This document shows positions 27,966 through 36,318 of a stretch of DNA of 64,000 nucleotides, piece after piece (position 1 is the stretch's first letter; the number at the start of each line of letters is the position of its first letter). Source of the stretch: an uncultured Bacillota bacterium (GTDB lineage: Bacteria; Bacillota_I; Bacilli_A; RFN20; CAG-288); NCBI GenBank assembly GCA_949290645.1, contig CASESG010000006.1, positions 30,757-94,756 on the forward strand, in the 5' to 3' direction. A program made the translations under genes and the position numbers. The notes beneath the pieces are model-generated. The model did not search any database. It was not told where the DNA came from and worked only from the letters and a program-made list of their open reading frames with translations.

Positions 27966-30562
27966 GAAAGCATTTCCCCGATCTTCTTGCGGACTTCTTC
28001 CAGGTCGACGCCGTTCTTTCCGCCGCCGAAAGCGACATCGTCCCGGCCGCCTCCCGAGCCACCGACAAGACGGCTGAGCTCTTTCATCAAAAGGCCAGCC
28101 TTCAGATTCAGGTCCTTGCCCCTTCCGGCGACCAAATCGGCCTTTCCGGAATTCCCTTCGTTGACCAGGAAGAGGACAAGGCCCGGATGTTGATCGATGA
28201 GCTTGTGGGCCAGGGAGTCGAGCTGCTCGTGGGTCAGGCCGTGCGTCTTCTCGACCAGGACCTCATGCCCCGAGAGCGGAAGGATGTTCTTCTTCATGTC
28301 GGAAAGCATGCTGTTGGTGATCTTCTCGCGGAGACTGTTGATGAGCTTCTTCTTCTCCTCGTCGTCGGCAAGAAGAGCCTCAAGCTTGCTTCTAAGGCCC
28401 TTGACCGACATCAATTTCAAAAGGCTGGCCAGGTCGAAGAGTTGTCTCTCCCGATCCTTGAGATAGTTGTAGGCCTTTTCGCCCGTATAGGCCGTGATGC
28501 GGCGGATTCCCGAGGCAATCGCCCCTTCGCTGACGATGACAAAGAGACCGATCTCCGAAGTCGAGCGGACATGCGTTCCTCCGCAGAACTCCTTGGAGTC
28601 GCCCATCGAGACGACACGAACCTTGTCGCCGTACTTCTCATTGAAGAGATGCATGGCATTGGTCTTGAGGGCCTCATCCTTGTCGAGGACGGAAGTCGAG
28701 ACCGAAAGTCCGGCGAAGATCTCGTCGTTGACTCTCTTCTCGACCTGATCGAGGACGTCCTTCTCGACCTTCGATTCATAGGCGAAGTCGAAGCGAAGGC
28801 TCTCGTCGTCATAATAGGCGCCTTCTTGATGGATGTCCTTGCTGACGAGCTCCTGGAGGGCCTTCTGCAAGAGATGGGTCGCCGAATGGTTGTTCTCGAT
28901 TTTTCTTCTTCGCTCCCAATCGACCTTTTGGAGCAGGACGTCTCCACCCTTGACCGTCCCAAAAAGGACCTTTACGTGGAGCAGGTGGGCGCCGTTAGGG
29001 CACTTGCCGACCGAGAGGACTTCCGCCTCGAAGTCCTTTCCGAGAAGCTTTCCCGTATCGCTGACCTGTCCGCCGCTCTCGGCATAGAAGTCCGTCTTTT
29101 CCAGGACGATGTCTCCTTCGTCATCGAGGCTTTCGACCCTCTTCCCGTCCTGGAAGAGACCGATGACCGAAGACTCGAAATCCTTCTCCTCATAGGTGAA
29201 GGTGCTTTCCTTGTGGAAGTCGAGAAGATCCTTGCTCTGCGTGCCGAAGGACTCTCTCGTCCCACGGCTTTGCCTTGCCAGTTCCTTGGAGTCGGAAAGG
29301 AGCTGATCATACCCCTTTTCGTCGACCTCAAGGCCGGCGTCATGGGCGATTTCCTTCGTCAGCTCGAAGGGGAAGCCATAGGTGTCCATGAGCTTGAAGG
29401 CATCCTTGGCGGAGAGGACCTTGCCCGACTTCTCGATCATGTCGGAGAGGATCTTCTCGCCGGTATGAAGAGTCGCAGAGAACTTCTTCTCCTCGCTCTC
29501 GATCATCTTGCAGGTCTTCTCCTCGTGCTCGAGAAGGTAAGGATAGAAATGGGACATGTTCTTGTCGACCAGAGGGACAAGATTGGCCAGAGTCCCGGTC
29601 TCCAGACCGATCTTCTGGGCATAGCGAGAGGCTCTTCGCAAGAGTCTCTTGAGGACATAGCCCCGGCCGTCGTTGGAGAAGATGGCACCGTCGGCCAAGG
29701 CGAAGGTGATGGAACGGATGTGGTCGGCGATGACGCGATAGGCCAACTTGTTCTCCGAATAGGGAACCTTGGCCTTCTTCTCCAGAGCCTCGATGTAGGG
29801 AAGGAAGAGGTCCGTCTCGAAGTTCGTCTCCGCACCCTGAAGGATGCAGGCGAAACGCTCCAGTCCTGCGCCGGTATCGATGTTCTTCTGCGGAAGAAGC
29901 TTGTAGTCCTTCCTCGGCGTTCCCGGAACGGCGTTGAACTGGGAGAAGACGATGTTCCAGAGCTCGATGTAGCGGTCGTTGTCCAGATCGTCGGAGAGAA
30001 GCTTCAGGCCGAGATGCTCGGGATCGTACTTCTCGCCCCGATCGAAATTGATTTCCGTGTCCGGACCACAGGGGCCTTCCCCGATCTCCCAGAAGTTGCC
30101 CTTGCAAGGAACCAGATGGTCCTTGTCCATTCCGGCCTTAATCCAGGTCTCGTAGGTGTCCAGGTCGTCCGGATAGTAGGTGACATAGAGTTTCTCCTTG
30201 GGAAGGCCGAAGTACTTCTCCGAGGTCAGAAGCTCGAAAGCCCAGGGGATGACATCGTGCCGGAAGTAGTCTCCGATCGAGAAGTTCCCCATCATCTCGA
30301 AGAAGGTGTGGTGACGGGCCGTGTGCCCGACGTTCTCGATGTCGTTGGTGCGGATGCACTTCTGGGCATTGGTGATGCGTCTGTGCTTCGGGGTCAGGGT
30401 TCCGTCGAAGTACTTCTTCAAAGCCGCGACGCCGGCATTGATCCAGAGCAGGGTTGGGTCATTTTGCGGAATCAGGGAGGCAGAGGGTTCGACGTAATGG
30501 CCGTGCTCCTTGAAGAATTCCAGCCAGGTGTCACGAATCTCGTCCGATGTCATTTTGCGCAT
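27962..30562 (-). CDS. alaS: Alanyl-tRNA synthetase
   Basis: AlaRS charges tRNA-Ala. The class II catalytic domain starts with the motif 1 region IRDTWLEFFKEHGHYVEPSA and continues to about residue 450. The editing domain has the metal ligands HSATH and FCGGTHV. The C-terminal DHHA1 glycine-rich region reads SGGGRDDVAFGG. At 866 residues it has the family length. ATG 30562 has AAGGAG 7 nt upstream. The leader is short, so no T-box is possible. Confidence 0.97.
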   Translation of the reverse strand: MRKMTSDEIRDTWLEFFKEHGHYVEPSASLIPQNDPTLLWINAGVAALKKYFDGTLTPKHRRITNAQKCIRTNDIENVGHTARHHTFFEMMGNFSIGDYFRHDVIPWAFELLTSEKYFGLPKEKLYVTYYPDDLDTYETWIKAGMDKDHLVPCKGNFWEIGEGPCGPDTEINFDRGEKYDPEHLGLKLLSDDLDNDRYIELWNIVFSQFNAVPGTPRKDYKLLPQKNIDTGAGLERFACILQGAETNFETDLFLPYIEALEKKAKVPYSENKLAYRVIADHIRSITFALADGAIFSNDGRGYVLKRLLRRASRYAQKIGLETGTLANLVPLVDKNMSHFYPYLLEHEEKTCKMIESEEKKFSATLHTGEKILSDMIEKSGKVLSAKDAFKLMDTYGFPFELTKEIAHDAGLEVDEKGYDQLLSDSKELARQSRGTRESFGTQSKDLLDFHKESTFTYEEKDFESSVIGLFQDGKRVESLDDEGDIVLEKTDFYAESGGQVSDTGKLLGKDFEAEVLSVGKCPNGAHLLHVKVLFGTVKGGDVLLQKVDWERRRKIENNHSATHLLQKALQELVSKDIHQEGAYYDDESLRFDFAYESKVEKDVLDQVEKRVNDEIFAGLSVSTSVLDKDEALKTNAMHLFNEKYGDKVRVVSMGDSKEFCGGTHVRSTSEIGLFVIVSEGAIASGIRRITAYTGEKAYNYLKDRERQLFDLASLLKLMSVKGLRSKLEALLADDEEKKKLINSLREKITNSMLSDMKKNILPLSGHEVLVEKTHGLTHEQLDSLAHKLIDQHPGLVLFLVNEGNSGKADLVAGRGKDLNLKAGLLMKELSRLVGGSGGGRDDVAFGGGKNGVDLEEVRKKIGEMLS

Positions 30563-30595
30563 GGGAAATCTCCTTCGTGGAAAAACAGCGAATCA

Positions 30596-30601
30596 ATTAT
30601 A
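30596..30601 (-). promoter_or_regulatory. -10 box upstream of alaS
   Basis: On the minus strand TATAAT follows the small hairpin CTCTTTTC-TTT-GAAAAGAG that ends the lipoprotein transcript. It lies 33 nt before the alaS start. The -35 region is poor. Confidence 0.5.
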
Positions 30602-30634
30602 CTCTTTTCAAAGAAAAGAGAAGAGGGAAAACGA

Positions 30635-31852
30635 TCAAGCGATGGTGACGACAGCGTTTGTGCCGTCCATGTCCGTGACGATCTCGACCTCCAGGGAATC
30701 GGTGTCCTCGAAGTGATACTCGCCGCTGACCGGATTGGTGTAGGGGAGGTCATCGGCGATGACGAAACGGGAGTTCTCCGCATTGAGTTCGGTCTCGCCC
30801 TTGGCAAAGGAGATCGTCGCCCCTTCGGCGAAAGCGGTGAGGTCGATCGTCGTGGTGTAGCAAAGTTTCTCCTCGCCCGTCATCAGCTGGTATCCGATGG
30901 TCCGGTCGTTTTCGACCGTCCCCGTCTGCTGCCCTGCCGTGCTGCTGATCAAATAGGTCGGAGCCTCAATCTTGGCGATCGCCTTTTCAAGATCCGGAAG
31001 AGGAAGCTCTCCCTGATAGCTTGTCTTCTCGCCATAGGTGAAATCGGAGGTGGTGGAACTCGACTTGACGACGGCAGAGACCTTCTTGAGGTCGCTGTCC
31101 ATGAAATACTGTGTCGTGTTCTCCGACTCGATCTGGACCAGACGATAGGTCTCGTCCTTCTGGAAGCGATAGGTGATCTGGTTCTTGGTGCCGTAGGGGA
31201 GGTTCTTCTCGGAATCGTTGGGGTAGATGGGATTGGAGCCGGTCTTGGTGCTGGCCACAAGAGAGGTCAGGACGACATCCTGGCCGTCCATCGTGACATC
31301 GAAATGGTCGATTTGTGTCAAGGAATCCCCCAGGGAGGTAAAGATGGTCTCGACATAGGAGTCGAAAAGCTCCTCCTTGGTCAGCTCCGAAGAGCCTTCC
31401 CCAGTGCCATCGAGGCTATCAAAGCGAGCGACATTCGCACCCTCCTTGATCTCGTTGTGCGATCCGAGGTAGTTCATTCCCGCCATGCTGTCGGAAAGGG
31501 CCGCCGTGAGAGTGCTCGAATCCGCCTTGGTCACAAAGCGCTGCACGTTGGTGCCGGTCTCGTTCTCGCCTTTCATCGTCTGGAGAATCGCATCCGAATA
31601 GAACTCGGCGGTGCTGGAAGCGGACGTTCGGTCGTAGGAGACAAAGGGGCGCATGTTCTTGGGATAGATGGCGCTCATGTCCTCGAGATTGGACACCTCG
31701 ACTTTCATCTTCGTGACTTCCTTGAGGTTAGCCTCGGCCTGGCTCAGGACCTTCTCGATCAGGTAGTCGTTGTCGACCACCGTGCTTGTCGTCGTGCAGG
31801 AAGGAAGAAGCAGGGAAAGCATTCCCAGCGGCAAAAGAATTTTCTTGTTCAT
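30635..31852 (-). CDS. Lipoprotein of unknown function
   Basis: This 405-residue protein has a lipoprotein signal ending LSLLLPSC (Cys about residue 19), so it should be lipid-anchored on the outer face of the membrane. The mature part is acidic and rich in Ser/Thr, with alternating polar/hydrophobic strands in its second half (QITYRFQKDETYRLVQIES and similar). This resembles the beta-rich outer-surface lipoproteins of related bacteria. No enzymatic motif was seen. AAAGGAG lies upstream of the ATG. It is intact, unlike the lipoprotein gene at 2932. Confidence 0.85.
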   Translation of the reverse strand: MNKKILLPLGMLSLLLPSCTTTSTVVDNDYLIEKVLSQAEANLKEVTKMKVEVSNLEDMSAIYPKNMRPFVSYDRTSASSTAEFYSDAILQTMKGENETGTNVQRFVTKADSSTLTAALSDSMAGMNYLGSHNEIKEGANVARFDSLDGTGEGSSELTKEELFDSYVETIFTSLGDSLTQIDHFDVTMDGQDVVLTSLVASTKTGSNPIYPNDSEKNLPYGTKNQITYRFQKDETYRLVQIESENTTQYFMDSDLKKVSAVVKSSSTTSDFTYGEKTSYQGELPLPDLEKAIAKIEAPTYLISSTAGQQTGTVENDRTIGYQLMTGEEKLCYTTTIDLTAFAEGATISFAKGETELNAENSRFVIADDLPYTNPVSGEYHFEDTDSLEVEIVTDMDGTNAVVTIA

Positions 31853-31916
31853 CTTGTCTCTCCTTTTTGATATTTGTCCTAGATGATATTTTAGCAGAAA
31901 AAAGATATAGGGGAAA

Positions 31917-33014
31917 CTACTCCACCGACTTCAAGGACTCGCTCATCGAGATGCGGCGGATCCTCAGATCCAGAAGAGAGAGACCAGAAGGGTCACGTCC
32001 AAGGAGAGAAGAAGGGCGAAGAGATAGGTCTCGAGATTGACATGGAAGATATGGTTGAGCAGGTTCGTCCGGTTGACGGAAAGGACGAGGACCGTCAAGG
32101 GATAGCCAAAGATCAGGCCGAAGAGGGAACCCAGAAGGGAATCGGCGAGGATCTCGTAGGTCAGCATCCACGAGATCTCGAAGAACGGGAAGCCACGGAC
32201 TTTCATCGTGCGATGTCCCTTTTTCGCTTGGAGAGATTGAGGGCGACGAGGTTATCGATGACGACCACTCAGAGCAGGATGACGAAGACCTGAACGACGA
32301 AAGTCATCGTCGAGATGGAGGAGAGGACGCTGTCGACCTGGTTCATCCCGTCGTCATAGGTGACGACGGAGAGAAAACGGCTGTCCTCGAGATAGGAGGA
32401 GAAATTGTCGGACAAAGAGACACCATCCTTCCGCGCCACGTGATAGGTCGTCGGGGAAAGGTCGATCTCCGGAAAATCGTCAAACCGGAAGTGGATTCCT
32501 TGAGGAAAGGGTCGATACGAAGATCTCCGTCACCACCCACGAGTAGCGAGCCGTCCCGGAGGAGAAGGAGACCTCATCCCCCCAACGGAAAGGGAGAGCT
32601 GGCTGGGGAAGGAATTTGTCCTGTCCTTGAGCCCGACTTCGGTCAAGACCTCCTCGGGATCGAGAGGGAGGTGACGATGCTGGCGACGATTGCTACATTT
32701 TCATAAGCGGTCAGATTTTCCATCAGATTGTAGAACTGAAAGAAGAAGCCGATTTCGTTCCTTTGGAACAATTCCATCTTTTTGAACGTGAAATGGCAGA
32801 CTTTCTCCCTATCGAAGAGATGTCTTTCCGAAGTCGCCATGTCCACTCCTCCCAAGAGGTTGAGGAGCGCGGTTTTGCTCGCTCCCTGGGGCCCCAGGAT
32901 GACACCGAAAGAGCCCTTCTGCAACGAGAAGGAGACATCCCGGGCATGGACGAGGGCCTCTTTCACGCCATAGTCCTTCTTGCGGTTCTGACAGACGATC
33001 TAGTTCTCTTTCAT
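31917..33014 (-). pseudogene. Relic of a MacB-type ABC transporter (ATPase-permease deletion fusion)
   Basis: Reading leftward, ATG 33014 overlaps the FMN reductase stop by ATGA, but codon 5 is TAG. The frame then gives IVCQNRKKDYGVKEALVHAR, Walker A-like GPQGASKT and the Q-loop region IGFFFQFYNLMENLTAYENV. After a shift comes LDPEEVLTEVGLKDRTNSFP. Just after QLS the signature and Walker B are missing. The sequence then runs into a permease extracellular domain (DNFSSYLEDSRFLSVVTYDD), a membrane segment with an in-frame TGA (MTFVVQVFVILL-stop-VVV), LNLSKRKRDIA, and shifted FtsX-like helices ending RRISMSESLKSVE. An internal deletion plus several point lesions explain it. Confidence 0.85.
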
Positions 33015-33631
33015 CGGATGAAATTCGTGTGGATGGATTCCTCCTTCTTGGGGAGTCCCTCCTTCTCCTTCCGCTCCCTGATGCACTTCATCATGAAGGC
33101 CATGTTCCGCGCCAGTTGGCGGATCGTTATCAATCCTTCTTCGTCTTTGAGCGCCTCTTCCCTCGTGTTTCCGTGGATGGAGTTCCAATAGCGGGAGGAG
33201 ACGATTGGCATCTCGGAGATGGTGAAATACTTGTTGAGCTCGTCGAACGTCGCCGAGGCTCCGCCTCGACGGCAGCTGACAAGAGAGCAGCCGACCTTCA
33301 TCCTCTTGTCGATTGCGCTTGTGGAATAGAAGAGACGGTCGAGGAAGCTGATCAGGGTTCCGTTTGCGGAAGCGAAATACACTGGGGAGGCAAGGACAAG
33401 GCCGTCGCTCTCCTTCAGCTTCTCGCCGGCGATGTTGACCAGGTCGTTTGTGACACAGCGGTTTTCCTTCCAGCAGAAGGAGCAGGCCATGCAGCCTCTG
33501 ATGTCCTTGTCTCCGACTTCCAGAATCTCGCTTTCGACTCCCTCTTCCTCAAGGACGGAGGCGAAGAGAGACAGGGCAAGGGCACAGACCCCCTCTTTGT
33601 GGGGACTTCCGTTGAGCATCAGGACTTTCAT
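33011..33631 (-). CDS. NAD(P)H-dependent FMN reductase / iron-sulfur flavoprotein family
   Basis: This 206-residue flavodoxin-fold protein starts with MLNGSPHKEGVCALAL (phosphate-binding loop) and continues DIRGCMACSFCWKENRC, a compact cysteine motif of the iron-sulfur flavoprotein type. SPVYFASANGTLISFLDRLF is the FMN contact region. It may carry a 4Fe-4S cluster. It is co-directional with the ABC-F gene (ATGA overlap at 33628-33631) and once led into the now-broken transporter. Physiological partner unknown. Confidence 0.88.
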   Translation of the reverse strand: MKVLMLNGSPHKEGVCALALSLFASVLEEEGVESEILEVGDKDIRGCMACSFCWKENRCVTNDLVNIAGEKLKESDGLVLASPVYFASANGTLISFLDRLFYSTSAIDKRMKVGCSLVSCRRGGASATFDELNKYFTISEMPIVSSRYWNSIHGNTREEALKDEEGLITIRQLARNMAFMMKCIRERKEKEGLPKKEESIHTNFIR

Positions 33632-35220
33632 CTTTTTCCCTCCGTGTTCTCGAGGTATTCCTCGAACTCGTCATAGGTCAGATAGCGATCGACATAGCTT
33701 CCGTCCTTCCTCAGATAGATGATCCGGTTGGCGATCGAGTTGAGCAGCTGTCGGTCGTGGGAGGAGAAGAGAAGGACCGACTTGGTGTCGATGAGGGCGC
33801 GGTTGAGGGCCTCGATGCTCTCCAGATCGAGATGGTTGGTCGGTTCGTCCAGAAGGATGACATTGCCCGGGTCGAGCATGCTCTTGGAGAAGCGAAGCCG
33901 GACTTTCTCTCCGCCGGAGAGAACCTCGACCGGCTTGAGGGCCTCATCGCCCGAGAAGAGCATCCGTCCCAGAAAGCCCCGGATGTAGGTGTCCGAATCG
34001 TCGAGGGAATAGGGACGGAGATAGTTCACGAGATTGGTCTTCACGCCTTCGAATTCCTGGAAGGACGAAGGGATGTACTGACGATGGACGGTGATTCCGA
34101 ACTTGAACTTCCCCGTATAGTCCTCGTCGACTTCGGCAAGGACATCGAAGAGCTTGGTGATCGAGAGGGAGTTGTCGGCAAGGAAGGCCACCTTGTCCGT
34201 GTTGCGGAGCGTGAAGGAGAGATCCTTGAAGAACCCTTCCTTGCTCAGGTCATGCACATCCAGGACATCGTTTCCAAGCGGATATTGCGAACGGAAGGAG
34301 AGGAAGGGATACTTGCGGGAAGAAGGCTTGATGTCGTCCAGGACGATCTTGTCCAAGGCCTTCTTTCTCGAGGTCGCCTGACGGGATTTGGAGGCGTTGG
34401 CGGAGAAGCGGGCGATGAATTCCTTGAGTTCCTTGATCTTCTCTTCCTTCTTCTTGTTCTGATCCTTCATCTGGCTCTGGATGAGCTGGCTCGACTCATA
34501 CCAGAAATCGTAGTTTCCGACGAAGAGGTTGATCTCCTTGTAGTCCACGTCCAGGATGCGGGTGCAGACGCGGTTGAGGAAATAACGGTCGTGGGAGACG
34601 ATCAAGATCGTGTTGGGGAAATCCATCAGGTATTCCTCAAGCCAGGCGGAAGCCCGGGCATCGAGGTCGTTGGTCGGTTCGTCCAGGACAAGGATGTCCG
34701 GATTCCCGAAGAGCGCCTGGGCGAGTAGGACCTTGACCTTCATCCGGTGGTCGAGTTCCTTCATCAGCTTGTGGTGATAGGAAGGGTCGATTCCGAGGGA
34801 GCAGAGAAGCTGGGTCGCGTCCGTCTCCGCGTTCCAGCCGTCCATCTCCGCAAACTCCGTCTCCAGCTCGGCGGCCCTGTTTCCGTCCTCCTCGCTGAAG
34901 TCGCTCTTGGCATAGAGCTTCTCCTTCTCGTCCATCACCTCCACCAGGCGCGGATATCCCAGAAGGACCGTCCGCAAGACCTCGACATCATCGTATTCCT
35001 CGTGGTCCTGCTTGAGGATCGACATCCTCTCCTTGGGATCCTTGGTCACCGTTCCGGAAGTCGGCTCGAGCTCGCCGGAAATGATCCGCAAAAGAGTGGA
35101 CTTTCCTGCGCCGTTGGCTCCGATGATTCCATAGCATTCGCCCGGAGTGAAACTGACGTTGACATCCTTGAAGAGGACACGCCCTCCGAACTGCATCGAC
35201 AAATCGTTGATTTTCAGCAT
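33628..35220 (-). CDS. ABC-F family ATPase with degenerate motifs
   Basis: This 530-residue protein has two ATP-binding domains, a linker and no membrane segment, the ABC-F layout of ribosome-associated factors (YkpA/YbiT branch). Domain 1 has an intact Walker A GANGAGKST and Walker B ILVLDEPTNDLD, but its signature is ELDHRMKVKV where LSGGEKVKV is expected. Domain 2 has signature LSGGEKVRL and Walker B VILLDEPTNHLD, but its Walker A is LADNSLSITKLF, without the GKS/T lysine. Because sites form across domains, one composite site would have intact Walker A/B and an intact signature, and the other would be doubly degenerate. Confidence 0.9.
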   Translation of the reverse strand: MLKINDLSMQFGGRVLFKDVNVSFTPGECYGIIGANGAGKSTLLRIISGELEPTSGTVTKDPKERMSILKQDHEEYDDVEVLRTVLLGYPRLVEVMDEKEKLYAKSDFSEEDGNRAAELETEFAEMDGWNAETDATQLLCSLGIDPSYHHKLMKELDHRMKVKVLLAQALFGNPDILVLDEPTNDLDARASAWLEEYLMDFPNTILIVSHDRYFLNRVCTRILDVDYKEINLFVGNYDFWYESSQLIQSQMKDQNKKKEEKIKELKEFIARFSANASKSRQATSRKKALDKIVLDDIKPSSRKYPFLSFRSQYPLGNDVLDVHDLSKEGFFKDLSFTLRNTDKVAFLADNSLSITKLFDVLAEVDEDYTGKFKFGITVHRQYIPSSFQEFEGVKTNLVNYLRPYSLDDSDTYIRGFLGRMLFSGDEALKPVEVLSGGEKVRLRFSKSMLDPGNVILLDEPTNHLDLESIEALNRALIDTKSVLLFSSHDRQLLNSIANRIIYLRKDGSYVDRYLTYDEFEEYLENTEGKR

Positions 35221-35252
35221 TTTGTTCTTTCTCGACTTTCCTCACTATTGTA

Positions 35253-35526
35253 AGGCCCGAGAAAAAGGAATCCTAGGACAGGGAAGCGTTTTTATGAGGA
35301 AATCCTCAGGAAAAGCCGAGCCTTCGTGCAACAGATGCCATCCGAAACCCTTTGCGAGCGTCCCCCCTGACTCGAATTCAACCGAACCAATCTTGATCAC
35401 CCTAAAGTCGACGCTCACGACAACCCCTTGCAAAAGACCTCTGCCACCCTTTCCAAACGATGTTTCTCCTTCTTCCCGGATGATGAATTGCAGACGAAAA
35501 TAATGGCCAAAAAGCACATAAAAACG
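35253..35526. other. Intergenic region with no recognised gene
   Basis: Roughly 275 nt lie between the ABC-F start and the tRNA-Pro terminator. I see a short perfect hairpin, TGAGGAAATCCTCA (about 35294-35307). Short open frames exist on both strands but none has a Shine-Dalgarno or a recognisable family. It could hold a small RNA or an old gene relic. Confidence 0.4.
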
Positions 35527-35554
35527 AAAAAAGCCCGATTTCTCGAGCTTTTTG
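35527..35554 (-). terminator. tRNA-Pro terminator
   Basis: On the minus strand AAAAAGCTCG / CGGGCTTTTT pairs around the loop AGAAAT (one G-T pair) and continues into TTCGTTTTT. It lies immediately downstream of tRNA-Pro. Confidence 0.8.
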
Positions 35555-35561
35555 AATCCAA

Positions 35562-35638
35562 TGGTCGGAACAATGAGATTTGAACTCATGACCCCTTCCA
35601 CCCCAAGGAAGTGCGCTACCAAGCTGCGCTATGTCCCG
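35562..35638 (-). tRNA. tRNA-Pro (anticodon GGG)
   Basis: The acceptor strands CGGGACA and TGTTCCG pair fully. The D-loop contains AGCTTGGTAGCGC, the anticodon stem-loop is CTTCC-TTGGGGT-GGAAG with GGG at 34-36, and the T-arm is ATGAG-TTCAAAT-CTCAT. A CCA end is encoded. The total length is 77 nt. Confidence 0.95.
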
Positions 35639-35663
35639 AAGTGCCTCTTTCAAGGCGAAGAAA

Positions 35664-35692
35664 ATTATAGCAATGTCCACAACTCATTTCAA
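35664..35692 (-). promoter_or_regulatory. Promoter of tRNA-Pro
   Basis: On the minus strand TTGAAA and TATAAT are separated by exactly 17 nt, with TG one base before the -10 (extended -10, TGCTATAAT). It starts inside the last codons of the upstream membrane-protein gene. Confidence 0.8.
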
Positions 35693-36318
35693 GCGTTGTC
35701 GCTGCGCTTACTCGGGTGGTCGAGTTCCGCGAGAAGTTCGTCCTTCGTCCGATCGGTGATTTTCCCCTCGCACCAGGATTCCAGGATCTTCTCACGCAAT
35801 TTCTCTTTCTTCTCCTCCTTTTCCTCCTTTTCTAATTCCAGGGCGAGGTTTCGATTCTTTTCTTTAGCCGTCTCCTTGACAAGCTTGCGGTAATCCTTGT
35901 TCAGAAGAAGGAAGAAGACCAGGGAGGAGGACAAGGAAAAGAGGAGGGAGAAGGAAAGAGAGACGCTGTCGAGACTTCCAAGGATTCCCGCCACAAAGCC
36001 GAAGGAGAAAAAGAAGATCGTGGAAAGGCTGGAGAACAGAAAGAGGATCAGGGCGAAGAAGGAGAGATTCCTCACGGAAGGAAGGTCCTTCGGAAAGAAG
36101 GAAAGGAGAGCAAGGACAAAGGAGAGGACAAGAAGAAGGAGCGAGACGATCCCGCAGATTCCCGAGAAGAAGGCCAGGGAATTCCCGTCCGCCAGAGACG
36201 AGAAAGAACCAAGGAGAGAATAGAGTCCCTTGCCGACGGCAAGAAGGGCGAGCGTCGAAGGAACGAAGACAAGAAGGAGGAGGGAAGGAAAACGGTGGCG
36301 CCAAAACGAGTTTTTCAT
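35689..36318 (-). CDS. Small membrane protein with charged C-terminal tail
   Basis: This 209-residue protein has four predicted membrane helices within the first 145 residues (LLLLVFVPSTLALLAV; GICGIVSLLLLVLSFVLALL; LSFFALILFLFSSLSTIFFF; and SFSLLFSLSSSLVFFLLL). A highly charged tail follows (LALELEKEEKEEKKEKLREK), likely a cytoplasmic coiled helix, and then a short domain (ITDRTKDELLAELDHPS). The tail resembles a SHOCT-like terminal helix pair, which is only a guess. ATG 36318 overlaps the uvrC stop, so it is translated with uvrC; no functional link is evident. Confidence 0.75.
   Translation of the reverse strand: MKNSFWRHRFPSLLLLVFVPSTLALLAVGKGLYSLLGSFSSLADGNSLAFFSGICGIVSLLLLVLSFVLALLSFFPKDLPSVRNLSFFALILFLFSSLSTIFFFSFGFVAGILGSLDSVSLSFSLLFSLSSSLVFFLLLNKDYRKLVKETAKEKNRNLALELEKEEKEEKKEKLREKILESWCEGKITDRTKDELLAELDHPSKRSDNA

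Noticed and set aside
28187..31870. Very long open frame on the plus strand opposite alaS and the lipoprotein gene
   Set aside because: It is an antisense artefact of GC-rich codon use; the minus strand encodes a full alanyl-tRNA synthetase with all motifs. The same applies to the long plus-strand frames opposite infB, nusA, mutS2, the rRNA methyltransferase and ileS.
35253..35526. RNase P, tmRNA or SRP RNA gene
   Set aside because: The stretch GAGGAAATCC recalls the GAGGAAAGUCC of RNase P RNA, but the following conserved blocks and the ACAGAAANNNGGCUUA end are missing; no SRP or tmRNA hallmark is found.
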